From Globisporangium splendens (Eukaryota; Oomycota; Peronosporomycetes; Pythiales; Pythiaceae): 64,000 nucleotides of DNA. The first letter of the stretch is position 1; the number at the start of each line of letters is the position of its first letter. The notes under the pieces were generated by a model. That model had not been told where the DNA came from and did no database searches. It worked only from the letters and a program-made list of their open reading frames with translations. The stretch spans positions 124,001 to 188,000 of the forward strand of contig VFIW01000022.1 of assembly GCA_006386115.1 (NCBI GenBank), read 5' to 3'. This document shows, piece by piece, positions 53,994-64,000 of this stretch. Position numbers and translations under genes: made by a program.

Positions 53994-54341
53994 AGCAATA
54001 GGGCAACGAGATTCAACTACGGCCAGTCGTTCGAGCGAACGGCGTTTGATTCCGGATAGCCGAGAGAAGAAAACGAATCAATTCCGTAGACCTTCGAAAA
54101 AGAGCGGCGTTTAGCATGACCGTGCAAGCGTCTATGTCGTGACTCTCGCAAGGATACCGACGTGCTGGCTTCGGATTCCCTGGCGAATGCCAAGATTGAC
54201 ACCTACGTACTCTGAATGACGAGAATTCGATACCGCGCGCTGCTGGCTGACGACGTTGGTGCGATCAACCGTTTTGTGGCGGTTGGCTCCCCTTCGACGG
54301 GTATTTGATCTCACGCTCCATGATGACTATTGTTGGTTCGG
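53994..54341. other. Intergenic, nothing recognised
   Basis: 348 bp between the DIRS-like remnant and the decayed multi-TM copy 3. A phrase near 54259-54290 (GTGCGATCAACCG...TTTTGTGGCGGTTGGCTCC) recurs in altered form near 54338-54370. Confidence 0.4.
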
Positions 54342-55732
54342 TCAGCCGTTTTGTGGTGGCTGGTTCCGCTTTCGTTTCAGGAAAAATCTGTCACACTCGA
54401 CGGCGCCTTCGAGAACCAGCAGCCCGTTATCAGACAGCACGCACAACCGCCAAATCAGTCGCACAACCACGCGAGCACCGTCGCACAGGAGTTGTAGGAA
54501 ATTGGGACCACACGAAGATGCGAGACTTTGCCAAAAACGGAGACGTTCCACAGCGCGCGAAGATAAGAAGGCATACGAGCACGCGAATGGAGCACATCGA
54601 CGAAACCAACATCAGAAACACAAACGATTTGTGCAACCGAAGCTCGCACCGGATCATTGGGATGACTGCATCGAGGCTTACCAGCCAATGAATCCAAATC
54701 CACGAGATCAACACGGCGATGCACCTGCGGTCCCAGAGGAAAGATGCCACAGACATAAATGTGCGCGATGGCGGCTTGGAACGAGGAAAACGCGATCTCG
54801 AAGGAGGTGCGCAACGCGACAAAGAGATCGTGCTGGAAAAGTGTCATACAGGTGCTGCAGTATGCAATCGTGCAGCCCAGGGAAGCAATTTGTGTATACA
54901 AGACGGGGTGGTCCATGCTGCTGCGCTTCGGATCGACATCGTTGCGGTTGGATTTGCCTTTGAGTTCGAGCACCAATGAACTGAAAAACAAGAGCAGCGC
55001 AGTGACACCAGGCGCGCGAAATGTCCACTGGATGACGACGTGTTCAGAATCACATCTCGTGAAGGCGAACCTGGGTACACTTTGCCTCGGGACGAGAGTT
55101 TGCAATGCGGACGCCGCGGGTAGTTCGTGGGACTTGTATCTCAAGACGGCAAATGCTCGCATCCCGTCTTCGAGCTGGAAGGTCACCATGGTACACGTCA
55201 AGATGTAGCAGTCCATGGAGGATATGCTGAAGATGGCACAACTTCGCATCGCTCTCAGATTTGCATCAACGAGAATGTTTGGGGTCATTCCGGTCCACGA
55301 AGCGAACGCTGGGGTCGCGCGATCTGCACCCAAGATACCAGCAGGAATTCCCCCAAATGCATATAATAACGCAACGATCATCCCCACCTTGTCAGCCCGA
55401 AGGAGTAGCATTACCGCGTACAAGAGCGCACCGATGACAAAGAACACGAAGAGAAATAGTGGGCGACGCATGATCTTGTTGGAGATTTTGAGAGCACGCG
55501 CACTGAGAAAGAGATCGTTGGCCGCTAGCGAGAGGTCAGCTGTTGGAAATGTCGTAGCTGGCTGGAGCTCAAAGAACCACGTATCGTCATCGCAACTTGG
55601 ACCGCTGGCTGCCCGACTTGATGTTGCTGACGCAGTGAGAGGATGTGGAACCACGGCAGCCGCTATCCTTGTGGTGGATGACGCAGTCTCAAGTGGCTTC
55701 CAGTGGAACGAACAGTGCCTGAAACAGAGCAC
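54342..55732 (-). pseudogene. Multi-TM family member (copy 3), several frameshifts
   Basis: The first frame (55732 down to about 54740) starts MLCFRHCSF, has TM segments (RPLFLFVFFVIGALLYAVML, ALLYAFGGIPAG) and the family phrase ILVDANLRA. The YDFW-containing TM seen in copies 1 and 2 is absent. Homology then moves to a second frame (54822-54430) with SWIWIHWLVSLDAVIPMI, returns to the first frame (SHLRVVPISYNSCATVLAW), then to a third (LIWRLCVLSDNGLLVLEGAVE). At least three frame changes are needed, so it is almost certainly a pseudogene. Confidence 0.65.
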
Positions 55733-56043
55733 AGGTTGACATCCTATTCCGTTTTGATGAGAAACGAATTTGTGAGAGCCATTTTTACCAAGGGGAACAT
55801 TTTCGTCTCAGCTTCGCGATCAAGTTGACGTTGACTTTTTCATTCGCATCCCGTGAAGGTGACCTCAGTATGCACGGCATCAACGGCAAAAAAGCAAACG
55901 GATCATTGCAGTTTTATTAAGGACGAGTTTTCGATCACTATCGAAAGTCCTACGTACCATGTGCGTTCATGGTTACACGAAACAAACAAGCTGAAAATCC
56001 CAGAAGCGCTCCTACTAGAGTAGCAATCTAGCCGAAGCGATGC
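55733..56043. other. Intergenic, nothing recognised
   Basis: 311 bp between the multi-TM pseudogene and the elicitin pseudogene; AT-rich in part, no ORF of interest. Confidence 0.4.
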
Positions 56044-56403
56044 TTAACGAGTGAGACCAAGAGCAGCGCAAGCTGGCGCGAAGCTCTAGGTAACGTTCAA
56101 CACGTTGAGCTGGACGTTGTCGAAGTCAGTCACGCAGTCGCTGAGCCCGTAGCTTCGAAGCTCAGCGATGGTGCTGACGCACTCTGGAGTGACACACATC
56201 AAGACGATCTGATCCTCGGATGGGTAGTCCGACGATGGCAAGAAGGTGAAGCTCGAGATGTCTTGGCGAACTGGAACGCTCGGCTCCAAGGCGAGAGCAA
56301 AGAGCTACCCGAGCTCCGAGCTTGGGCAAGCATCGGTGCTGTAGGCAACCGTGTTGGCGACGAAGCATGCGGCAGCAGTGGCGAGAATGGCAAAGGACTT
56401 CAT
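56044..56403 (-). pseudogene. Elicitin-domain pseudogene with two in-frame TAG codons
   Basis: Read through, the frame is 120 codons including the terminal TAA, exactly the length of the intact elicitin genes at 58660 and 60542, with no indels. It starts MKSFAILATAAACFVANT (signal peptide) and keeps FLPSSDYPSEDQI, LMCVTPEC and LNVLNV. TAG codons lie at 56305-56307 and 56086-56088. One of the six elicitin cysteines (the LCQD position) is Arg. Point mutations only, so inactivation is recent relative to duplication, or translation is rescued by an unknown means. Confidence 0.85.
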
Positions 56404-58580
56404 CTTGATGGTGTTGGCGGTTGTTGTCATTGCGAGGCTTGGAAGCAAATTCGAAACGACTCAATGCCTTTCGAGAGAAATCTCGTCAATCTTTAGCGAT
56501 TCCAGAAGCGTGTGAGTACCTCGATGTGCATGGCACTCCCTAGGTACTCCGATGCACTTGTGACGGTATCTGAACACCTCTGACAGCGTGTGCTTCCTTC
56601 TTTTCCTATGCCTCCTCTCTCCCGTCGGGTTTTTCCTCGAGGTCCATAATTGGACGTGCTTCAAGCTTCAAGGCGCAACGAGGAGAGTGCACTTCATTTC
56701 AGCCACTACAGAGTCAATACGAGATCCATCGAGCATGATGCAGCCTCGTACTGTATGAAAGGAATTTAGCGAGGTTGTCAAGACATCGTTGACCCCATGA
56801 AAGTCGTGTTCGAGGGTCAACGCCAGAACGAGGCAAGGAGAAGAAAGAAGGCAAGAGGTGGATGGATGCTGGAAGTCAGTGAAGTCACTGAGCGCACTCT
56901 CCCTAGTCTGCAGCGTTAACGGAGCAAGTGGAAACTCTTCCCGCAAACCTCTTACTTCAACTTGACCCGTTTGTGTCACAAGGGCACAACGTTGATCAGG
57001 GTTTCCAACTGGAGCATGCATGTCAGTCAGAATCAAAAGACAACACGTAGTGACGACGATTCTCCGAGCCAAGATAGCTGCAGGTTGGTGCATATATGGA
57101 GACCGGTTTTGTCTTAGTCCGCCAGGTCACGGTATGCTGATGGAACTGCACAACGCGATTCATCTCGAGCATGCTTTGTTTCGTGCGAGTTTGATGTTTG
57201 CATTACAACTGGAGGTGTGTGTGTGTTCCAACGCGCAATAAATACCAGGAACGTCCATTCTTTGTGCGCGATGAGACGGACACCCCAGCACATCCTTGAA
57301 GGCGTCAAGCGATCAACTCACCCGATGCGAGGATCTCCACCAAAACGACGACGACACGATTTCCTCACCTCTGCATGACCACACATCCATCTCCCTAAAC
57401 TCGTTGCTTTCTTTCTTTTCCGATCTCTTGCTCGAAGGCTCAGATCAAACGTGACGCTCCCCTACAACAAGTGCATTGCCAAAGGTCTGAAGCAAGCTGG
57501 GATGCGATGGGAGTGGAAGCGGCACGTGACTTTTGGCATGTGCACGCAGTCTGACTTGCTCTGGGCAGAGCGCAACCTTGAGGGAGAAAAACCAATGCTG
57601 GAGCTATCAGGATAGAGGTACTGTGAGCAGCCACAGTGACACCTCCCACACCAGATTTTGGACGGGGATGGGCTGTCAGATTGTGCAAAGTGGGACTCGT
57701 TTGAAATGGGTGATGCCGGACGTGCTTCCTGCACCAGAACAGCACCTCAGGAGATGTCCACCTCTCGTTCACAACTTCAACTCGGACTTGTTGTGAGTAT
57801 TTCAGTGGGGCAATTTACGATGACGACGATGTTCTCAAGGTTTGATGGCGAGGTAGTGAAGGTGTAAGCTTCCCACACACAAAAGCAACACTTTAGGAAC
57901 TCTTAAATCCTCGGGTCAATAGACTCCTTTCATCATCATCACACACACAAAAGTAAAATAGAAAACAGAAACAAACGCCAAATGACCCAAGAACATCCCA
58001 CCTACGTCATGCCTTCGGCCAAACCTCGTACAGTTGTACTACGAAAGAGATGAAAATGAGCTCCTTCCTGTTGCACTCGCTGAGTAGAAAAGACCGCTTG
58101 CATTGCGCATTGTGACTACAGTAGTGTATTGTGCCCCCAGCAAATGCAGTATTCCTACGTATTATGCGAGCAAACTGAAGAGTATGTCAGTGGAAGAGGT
58201 CTCGAACCTTGATTGACAGCATGGGGACTGAAGTTTGAGTGTCCAGCAGCGCGTCTCTGAATACTCTACTTAGCTTTGAAGTGCAGCAGCAGTTTGGTTC
58301 AAAAGCACCAATCACTCTCCAAGTTTGATTCGTCAAGTGTTCAAATATCGAAGTCCCACACATTCTCTCACGCAAACACGTCTTTATCAAACAGAAGCCA
58401 ATGCGTGGTGGGAGGAGAGCAGCTCCTTCATTGCAGCCTGTCATGCTAGGTGCAACTTGAAGAAGCAGTAACACTTCTTTTTGCAAGGGGTGAGTGATCA
58501 ATGCATCTCAAGCGGGTGGGGACCTCTTGCAGCATCGAGTAGCTAGCTGGGTTCGTTCCAGGGTACCGTGGACATTCCCA
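56404..58580. other. Long intergenic stretch, nothing recognised
   Basis: 2.2 kb. The first ~50 bp resemble the leader of the elicitin genes (GCAAxTTGCTxCCAAGCC on the minus strand). The 141-codon minus frame at 56668-57093 and 110-codon frame at 57440-57772 show no recognisable domain. Confidence 0.4.
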
Positions 58581-59327
58581 GGCCGAGTCGGATCTCATTG
58601 TTCAATTTGCTCCCAAGCCCCAACAACAACCAACCAACCACCCCACTCCAAACTCAAGAATGAAGTCGTTCGCCGTCCTCGCCGCCGCCGCCTGCCTCGT
58701 CGCCAAGACCTTCGCCTTCAGCACGGATCCGTGCCCAGACAGTGAGATCACCAAGCTCCTCGCGATCGCGTCCGAACCATCGCTTCCTCTATGCCAAGAT
58801 GCGTCGGGCTACACGTTTTTGCCACCTAGCAACTACCCATCGGACAGCCAGATTCAGTTGATGTGCCTCACGCCAGAGTGCCACACCACGATCGCTGCGA
58901 TCCAGGCGTTGAAGCCAAGCGACTGCGTGATCGCGTTCACGGGTGTGTCGTTGAACGTGAAGAACATCACCGACAGCTTCGAGCCAGCGTGCGTGGCGCT
59001 CGGTCTTGGCCGTCGTTAAGCTGCTGCTCTTCGAGCTGTCGAAGAGACAAGTGTGTGTGAGAGTGTATGCCAGCAGACGCTAGGCGTTCTGAGTCGTGTG
59101 TGTAAGCAGTCGACTACCTTTGCATGTGGTACCTTCCGGAGGTGAGACTGACTATATTAGTGTGTTCTGTCAAGGACGTGAGAATACCTCGTGTTTGGAA
59201 AGATGCGCATTAATATACTTTTGGTTCACTCGGTAATTGCTTGTGTTTCTTTGTCTTGCGTTTGGTGAGATCATTGTTTTTGTTTGCAAGGCTGTTGTTA
59301 TAATTGTTGATTGAATGCATGGCGAGG
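58581..59327 (+). repeat. 747-bp inverted repeat, left arm
   Basis: Repeated as the reverse complement at 59875-60621, same length, with no difference noticed in the stretches compared (start, coding region, 3' flank). Contains a complete elicitin gene with its 5' leader and 3' flank. The 547-bp spacer (59328-59874) has no recognisable gene. Confidence 0.93.
58660..59019 (+). CDS. Secreted elicitin-domain protein, copy 1
   Basis: 119 aa. Signal peptide about 1-19 (MKSFAVLAAAACLVAKTFA), then a 100-residue elicitin domain with the six cysteines expected for three disulfides (in DPC, PLCQD, LMCL, PEC, SDC, PAC). Family landmarks: SGYTFLPP, LTPECHTTI, LNVKNITDSF. Elicitins are secreted oomycete sterol/lipid-binding proteins that plants can recognise; binding by this protein is inferred from the family. 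It has no long C-terminal extension or GPI-type tail, so it is a short soluble form. No intron, as is usual for elicitins. Confidence 0.94.
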   Translation: MKSFAVLAAAACLVAKTFAFSTDPCPDSEITKLLAIASEPSLPLCQDASGYTFLPPSNYPSDSQIQLMCLTPECHTTIAAIQALKPSDCVIAFTGVSLNVKNITDSFEPACVALGLGRR

Positions 59328-59874
59328 AACTCTGTAGCACTTGATCTCGTATCGACTGCTATCCAGGTAGTTTTTCATTGGTTCGGTGTTGCGAAGTATT
59401 CCCGAATACACTTCTGGTTCACTTGGTAAAGTTCTGTAATGTCATCAGATTCACTCATTTCTGCCTTAGCAATACTTCAAATCGTAAGATAAAGTCCATT
59501 TGCCTTCACTTTGGCGATGCTCATCGTATATGATAAATGTGATGTGTTCTGTTGCTCGCATTAAGTTTGACCAGCCGCTCCTGCGATCGACACTTTGCTT
59601 TCCACTCCCACCAGCTCTGGGCATCCTGGCAACTACATTATGCCAAGTTTCAATTTGGTGAGGTTGTCTTTCATCTTTCATGGACTCATTTGCGAGAACC
59701 TCTATGCAACCATCGCTGTCCTATCTTTCCCCTCACTCCTCTTCGAAACCACTTAGGTAAAGTAGCTGGGGGAATGGATGTTGTAGTTCGCGATGCTCAA
59801 CATAATATACCTTACGCTTAGACCTAGTTGAACTAATCTCTGCCAGCAATCATCACTCGACACAGCCCAAGCTC

Positions 59875-60621
59875 CCTCGCCATGCATTCAATCAACAATT
59901 ATAACAACAGCCTTGCAAACAAAAACAATGATCTCACCAAACGCAAGACAAAGAAACACAAGCAATTACCGAGTGAACCAAAAGTATATTAATGCGCATC
60001 TTTCCAAACACGAGGTATTCTCACGTCCTTGACAGAACACACTAATATAGTCAGTCTCACCTCCGGAAGGTACCACATGCAAAGGTAGTCGACTGCTTAC
60101 ACACACGACTCAGAACGCCTAGCGTCTGCTGGCATACACTCTCACACACACTTGTCTCTTCGACAGCTCGAAGAGCAGCAGCTTAACGACGGCCAAGACC
60201 GAGCGCCACGCACGCTGGCTCGAAGCTGTCGGTGATGTTCTTCACGTTCAACGACACACCCGTGAACGCGATCACGCAGTCGCTTGGCTTCAACGCCTGG
60301 ATCGCAGCGATCGTGGTGTGGCACTCTGGCGTGAGGCACATCAACTGAATCTGGCTGTCCGATGGGTAGTTGCTAGGTGGCAAAAACGTGTAGCCCGACG
60401 CATCTTGGCATAGAGGAAGCGATGGTTCGGACGCGATCGCGAGGAGCTTGGTGATCTCACTGTCTGGGCACGGATCCGTGCTGAAGGCGAAGGTCTTGGC
60501 GACGAGGCAGGCGGCGGCGGCGAGGACGGCGAACGACTTCATTCTTGAGTTTGGAGTGGGGTGGTTGGTTGGTTGTTGTTGGGGCTTGGGAGCAAATTGA
60601 ACAATGAGATCCGACTCGGCC
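59875..60621 (-). repeat. 747-bp inverted repeat, right arm
   Basis: Reverse complement of 58581-59327. Outside the arms the flanks differ completely (58580 versus 60622), so the duplication boundaries are sharp. Confidence 0.93.
60183..60542 (-). CDS. Secreted elicitin-domain protein, copy 2 (identical product)
   Basis: Encodes the same 119-aa protein as the plus-strand copy, tail to tail with it. The first 79 bp upstream lie inside the repeat arm; DNA further upstream is unique, so the two genes may be regulated differently. The frame is open upstream to 60722, but family comparison places the start at 60542 before the signal peptide. Confidence 0.94.
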   Translation of the reverse strand: MKSFAVLAAAACLVAKTFAFSTDPCPDSEITKLLAIASEPSLPLCQDASGYTFLPPSNYPSDSQIQLMCLTPECHTTIAAIQALKPSDCVIAFTGVSLNVKNITDSFEPACVALGLGRR

Positions 60622-61689
60622 AAGAAAGCCAACCCGAGCAATGCCAGAGTAGCCTTTGGTTGCTCTCTCACAGTGACAGGGGAGGGATGCACAGTACTAC
60701 CTCTGTTGGGGTACAACCACAAGCGGGAAATTCGGCCGTACGGTCACCTCAGTACTGCAACGTCAAATGGGCGGGAGTGACCGCGCTCGGATCCTTCAGG
60801 CGCACAGCACAAATGTCCAGGCACACTCTTCGGCGCAAGTGCAACTTCAACTTGCCTCTTCTCTTGAACAGTACTCGGTGGGCAACCTGACCACTCTGAT
60901 TACACTGCCATCACTCTCATTTGCGTCGAATGGCAGGTCTTTATCGTGGACGGCAACATCGCAAGAGCTGATCCTGTTGAGGGGAGATGCCTCCTTCCAT
61001 TTTTGCATCTTCAAAGTGCTCCCTTGTGGCTGCCGGTGTTACAGTAGTGAGAGAGCAAACGGACTAGAGCTACCGAACTGGTGTGACTGCTCATCGAAGA
61101 CTCAACTTCGAACGGGAGCGAGACCGGAAAGATGAGTCTATCAACCCTTTTAACTCAGTAAACCCTGGAGTCGTGAAGGCGGCGTCACAACTGACATTTG
61201 AAGTTTGTCATGTGACCAGCACGACTCCCATCGGATATCAAGGATGATCTTGAGTCTGTGAGGTGGATGGGGAACGCGAACTTCCTTCAGCTCGCGTCCA
61301 CTTCGAAGCTTCTTCGATCTCCGGCTTTCCTCGAACGCGTAGCTGAGGCTCTCGGAGAGCCTCTCCATCAAACGCCCGAACGCATGCATCTCTAAGATGC
61401 AAAACTCCGATGCAAAAAAGCATCAATTGCGTCTCTAAGATGCAATCTCTGGTGCAAATGCCACTCAAAGCAGTGCCCTTTCTGCGTACACAGCAACAGT
61501 ACCTGCATCCGCAAAAGAGACTACCCACATATCTTTCACGTGCAACACGCAGTACACTGACCTCTTGTGGTGCATACTTTTGTGGAACGAGTCTTCAAAC
61601 CATTTCCATCTTTATCAGCATCGCAGCCACAGAACTTTGAACAGGTTCGGACTGGAAGTGTGCAACAGCAAGTCCTGGAGACTTCTGTG
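60622..61689. other. Intergenic, nothing recognised
   Basis: About 1.07 kb. It has a short repeated phrase (TCTCTAAGATGCAA at about 61390 and 61432). ORFs here show no domain. Confidence 0.4.
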
Positions 61690-63090
61690 ATGATGACAGC
61701 GTTGCGGCGCGCCCCCTCTTCCTCCTGCTGCAGCACTGGGACTCCCACGTTGCTGGTGCAGCTGCTGGTGGTGGCATCATGCCTCATCTTCGTGGCAGTG
61801 GGAGCAGGCGGCGGCGGTGGCGCAACCGCTGCGCTCGCAGGTGAGGCTCCTCTGCCGTCCACCTCGTGCGATTTCAGCCGCTTCCATCCGCGGCGATATG
61901 CAGTCTATCACTTGCAAAGCCAGAGTGCCTCGAGTGGAAATGTTCAACCAGTCATCACGATCGACGGTTTGTTGAACGAGTCGACCTGGGAGCAAACGCC
62001 ATGGACTGAAGAGTTTGTCGATATCCAAGGTTCACGCTACTGGTCCCAGCCCTGGTTTACGACCAAAGTCAAGATGCGCTACGATGACGACTTTCTCTAC
62101 GTCGGCGCGTACTTGGAGGAGACCGAGATCTGGGCAAACGTGACGCACCGGAACGACGTCGTGTTCCACGACAATGACTTCGAAGTATTTGTCGACGCCG
62201 ATGGCAGCACGCACAACTACAAGGAATTTGAGGTCAATGCGATCAACACGACGTGGAATCTGTGGCTGAATCGACCATACCGCGATGGCGGTCATGAGAA
62301 TAGCACGCGTGTGGATCCGCTGCATGGGTTCGACATGTTTGGTCACGGCATGAAGTCGGCGGTGTATACGAAGGGCAACCCAAATGATGCAGGTAGGTTG
62401 TCATTTCCCGGGTCCAATGCTTCAAGATTTGTTTGTGCTTCTGCCTGTGGTCGCTAATATAGTTCCCGTACGCTTCTGACGCTTTGTGTAGGTGAGCACC
62501 TGCACTTCTGGACTGTCGAGATCGCATTGCCACTTCGTGAGCTCGCGCTGCATACTCGAGCAGTGCTCCCTCCACGGCCATTCACGTTTTGGCGAATCAA
62601 CTTTTCTCGAGTGGAATGGACCGTCGCCACCGCTCCGTCGGGTGGGTACGTGAAAGTCCGAAGCGAAGCAGAAGAGAATTGGGTGTGGAGTCCGCAGTAC
62701 GCTGTCAATATGCACATGCCTGAGAACTGGGGATACATTCAGTTTCATCCTCGCCTCGAGGGCGAAGGCTTCGATTCCGACGTGCCGATGGATCCAGAAT
62801 GGAAAGTTCGCTACCTCAGTTTCCAGCTGTACTAAGCGCAGCACGCGTTCAAGACGGCGAATGGGTACTTTGCGAGAGATGTGCCAGCACTCGAGCCGTA
62901 CTTCCAGCAAGAAAATGCGTTCAAGTGTATGAATGTGCAGCAACTGAATGTAACCAGTGATGGGAGCTCTTTCAGAGCCCTTCTCACCGACGAGAAACAT
63001 TTCCGCGTTCCATCATATGCTGCAAATATTCGAGACGATAGCCTAATTCGCGTGCATCGAGTCAATAGCGATATAACGAGCGTCGAGTGA
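61690..63090 (+). pseudogene. CBM9-like (DOMON-type) extracytoplasmic protein with premature TAA, two exons
   Basis: Exons 61690-62392 and 62492-63090 (99-bp GT-AG intron); 434 codons. N-terminal signal or anchor (LLVQLLVVASCLIFVAVG), then a family-9 carbohydrate-binding-like domain: ITIDGLLNESTWEQ, MRYDDDFLYVGAYLEE, HDNDFEVFVDADGSTHNY, FEVNAINTTWNLWL, then FWRINFSRVEW and WSPQ. At codon 349 (62833-62835) TAC-TAA-GCG interrupts a region that continues in frame as QHAFKTANGYFARD, which belongs to the same family, to a TGA at 63090. The product would therefore be a 348-aa protein keeping most of the binding domain, or the allele is broken. Sugar ligand unknown. An upstream in-frame ATG at 61567 exists but precedes no signal-like sequence. 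Confidence 0.72.
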
Positions 63091-63853
63091 AAAATTGATC
63101 GTGTGACTGCAAATAAAAGTGACTTTGTTCTTTGCGCTCCCAAAACGCGATGGCAGATGACCACATCCGCAACAAACGGCCCATGGCACAACACAGCGCC
63201 CGAGTATCCGCACTGAAGTTGGAGCAACAGTGCACTTGGGTTGTCGATATCACAGGACCAGCAACTCGATATATATCTGGAATGCTATCGATCATTTTAT
63301 TGCTTACTTTCAGCCACAGTTGACCCGATCGGATAAAAACAAGTCGCTTGTGCTTTGACGTCGTTGTCTGCTCTTCGTCCAGCTTTGATCTATTTAGCTC
63401 CTGAGGGTGGCGAGGCTTGTCCCGAAGTGCTCCACAGTGCACGAGATCTCAGCGCCAGCGAAGTCACGACTTGACTCACCGCAAAAAAAAAGCACAAATT
63501 TCAATTGTGTTTTTTATGTGCGTGTTTTTACAAATATGCTGGATCGTGGGTGCGGTCAAAATTGTTGAGCATACTACGTTAAGTTATTCACAGCAACCAT
63601 TAATTGTCAGCTAGCCGAGCATAAACTTTTACATAAATTGCGTGATTTTGAGCTGACTGATCAATGCGATATTGTTGGGAATGGAACACAAAATACAGTG
63701 TTGGGTCAAGTCACATGGAATAGATGGTGACAAAAAATGCCTTCGAGCGTTGGTTGGGCGAGAGCGTGCCGTGACATAGTCTCCCTGGAAGCCAGCAGCA
63801 AAGAATAGCGAGACTTTATACAGACGCACACGCCCCCGATCCTCCATTGCTCT
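63091..63853. other. Intergenic, nothing recognised
   Basis: 763 bp between the CBM9-like gene and a minus-strand gene; short ORFs without recognisable features. Confidence 0.4.
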
Positions 63854-64000
63854 TATGCGAAGTAGATCCAGAGACTCAGGGTGATCGCGAGTGAGGCCAC
63901 GCCACTGGCGGCCACGAAGTAGTTGACGTACTTTGGCTTGGCGAGTTCGGTCGCGTCCCACTTGAGCATCGTCTTGACGTCGGCCATGTACTTCTGCGAC
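63854..64000 (-). CDS. C-terminus of a small single-TM protein, cut by window edge
   Basis: The minus frame enters at the right edge and ends at TAA 63854-63856. It reads MADVKTMLKWDATELAKPKY followed by a TM helix (YFVAASGVASLAITLSLWIYF) near the end. The Met at 63985-63987 could be a start, giving 43 aa, but the frame is open before it (SQKY), so an upstream exon or start is likely. It resembles small tail-anchored or respiratory-chain accessory proteins in layout; no family assigned. Confidence 0.55.

Noticed and set aside
1..64000. Reassignment of TAG or TAA to sense codons, suggested by several in-frame stops
   Set aside because: Many intact genes here end with these codons (gag and pol with TAG, several FSH genes with TAA or TAG), and the interrupted genes use different stops.

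Overview
The window looks like nuclear DNA of a peronosporalean oomycete (Phytophthora/Pythium group; genus not resolved). The evidence is secreted elicitin-domain genes, compact intron-containing genes with short GT-AG introns, oomycete-type Ty3/gypsy, LINE and DIRS-like retroelements, and single-copy eukaryotic genes (COX6A, cysteine dioxygenase, a DDX59-like helicase, a TPLATE-like adaptor). No prokaryotic operon structure is present.

Layout. 1-8.5 kb: a left-truncated Ty3/gypsy chromovirus-type element (A) with gag, a textbook -1 frameshift signal, pol with a terminal chromodomain, and a 3' LTR. A sits inside the 3' end of a related element (B). A and B share a long antisense ORF opposite the pol 3' end, encoding a predicted NLS-like/coiled-coil protein. 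8.5-10.8 kb: no gene seen. 10.8-26.6 kb: ordinary gene-dense DNA. It holds COX6A and cysteine dioxygenase (divergent), a small ankyrin gene, a five-exon gene fusing a Wntless/GOST-like membrane domain to a class-3 lipase, a TPLATE-like gene with one in-frame TAG, a multi-TM family member, a DDX59-like DEAD-box helicase and a small membrane protein. 27.7-49.3 kb: twelve FSH1/OVCA2-type serine hydrolase genes. Seven lie in an array built from a near-identical 2,771-bp unit that pairs one A-type and one B-type gene. The cluster is interrupted by a decayed LINE with an inverted duplication. 50-55.7 kb: two more decayed members of the multi-TM family flanking a DIRS-like remnant. 56-60.6 kb: an elicitin pseudogene and two apparently identical elicitin genes on the arms of a 747-bp inverted repeat. 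61.7-63.1 kb: a CBM9-like secreted or membrane-anchored protein with a premature stop. The right edge cuts a small single-TM protein.

Main points of interest: (1) the conserved antisense ORF in the gypsy elements; by eye its protein is better conserved than the overlapping sense frame, and it stays open where the sense strand is non-coding; (2) the FSH hydrolase expansion, with two alternating subtypes, mosaic copies and loss of the original ATG in the amplified A-type copies; (3) the Wntless-like/lipase fusion; (4) the three-member multi-TM family. Coordinates of spliced genes were derived by hand: exon phases were checked to add up, but no transcript evidence was available. Identity values are by-eye counts.
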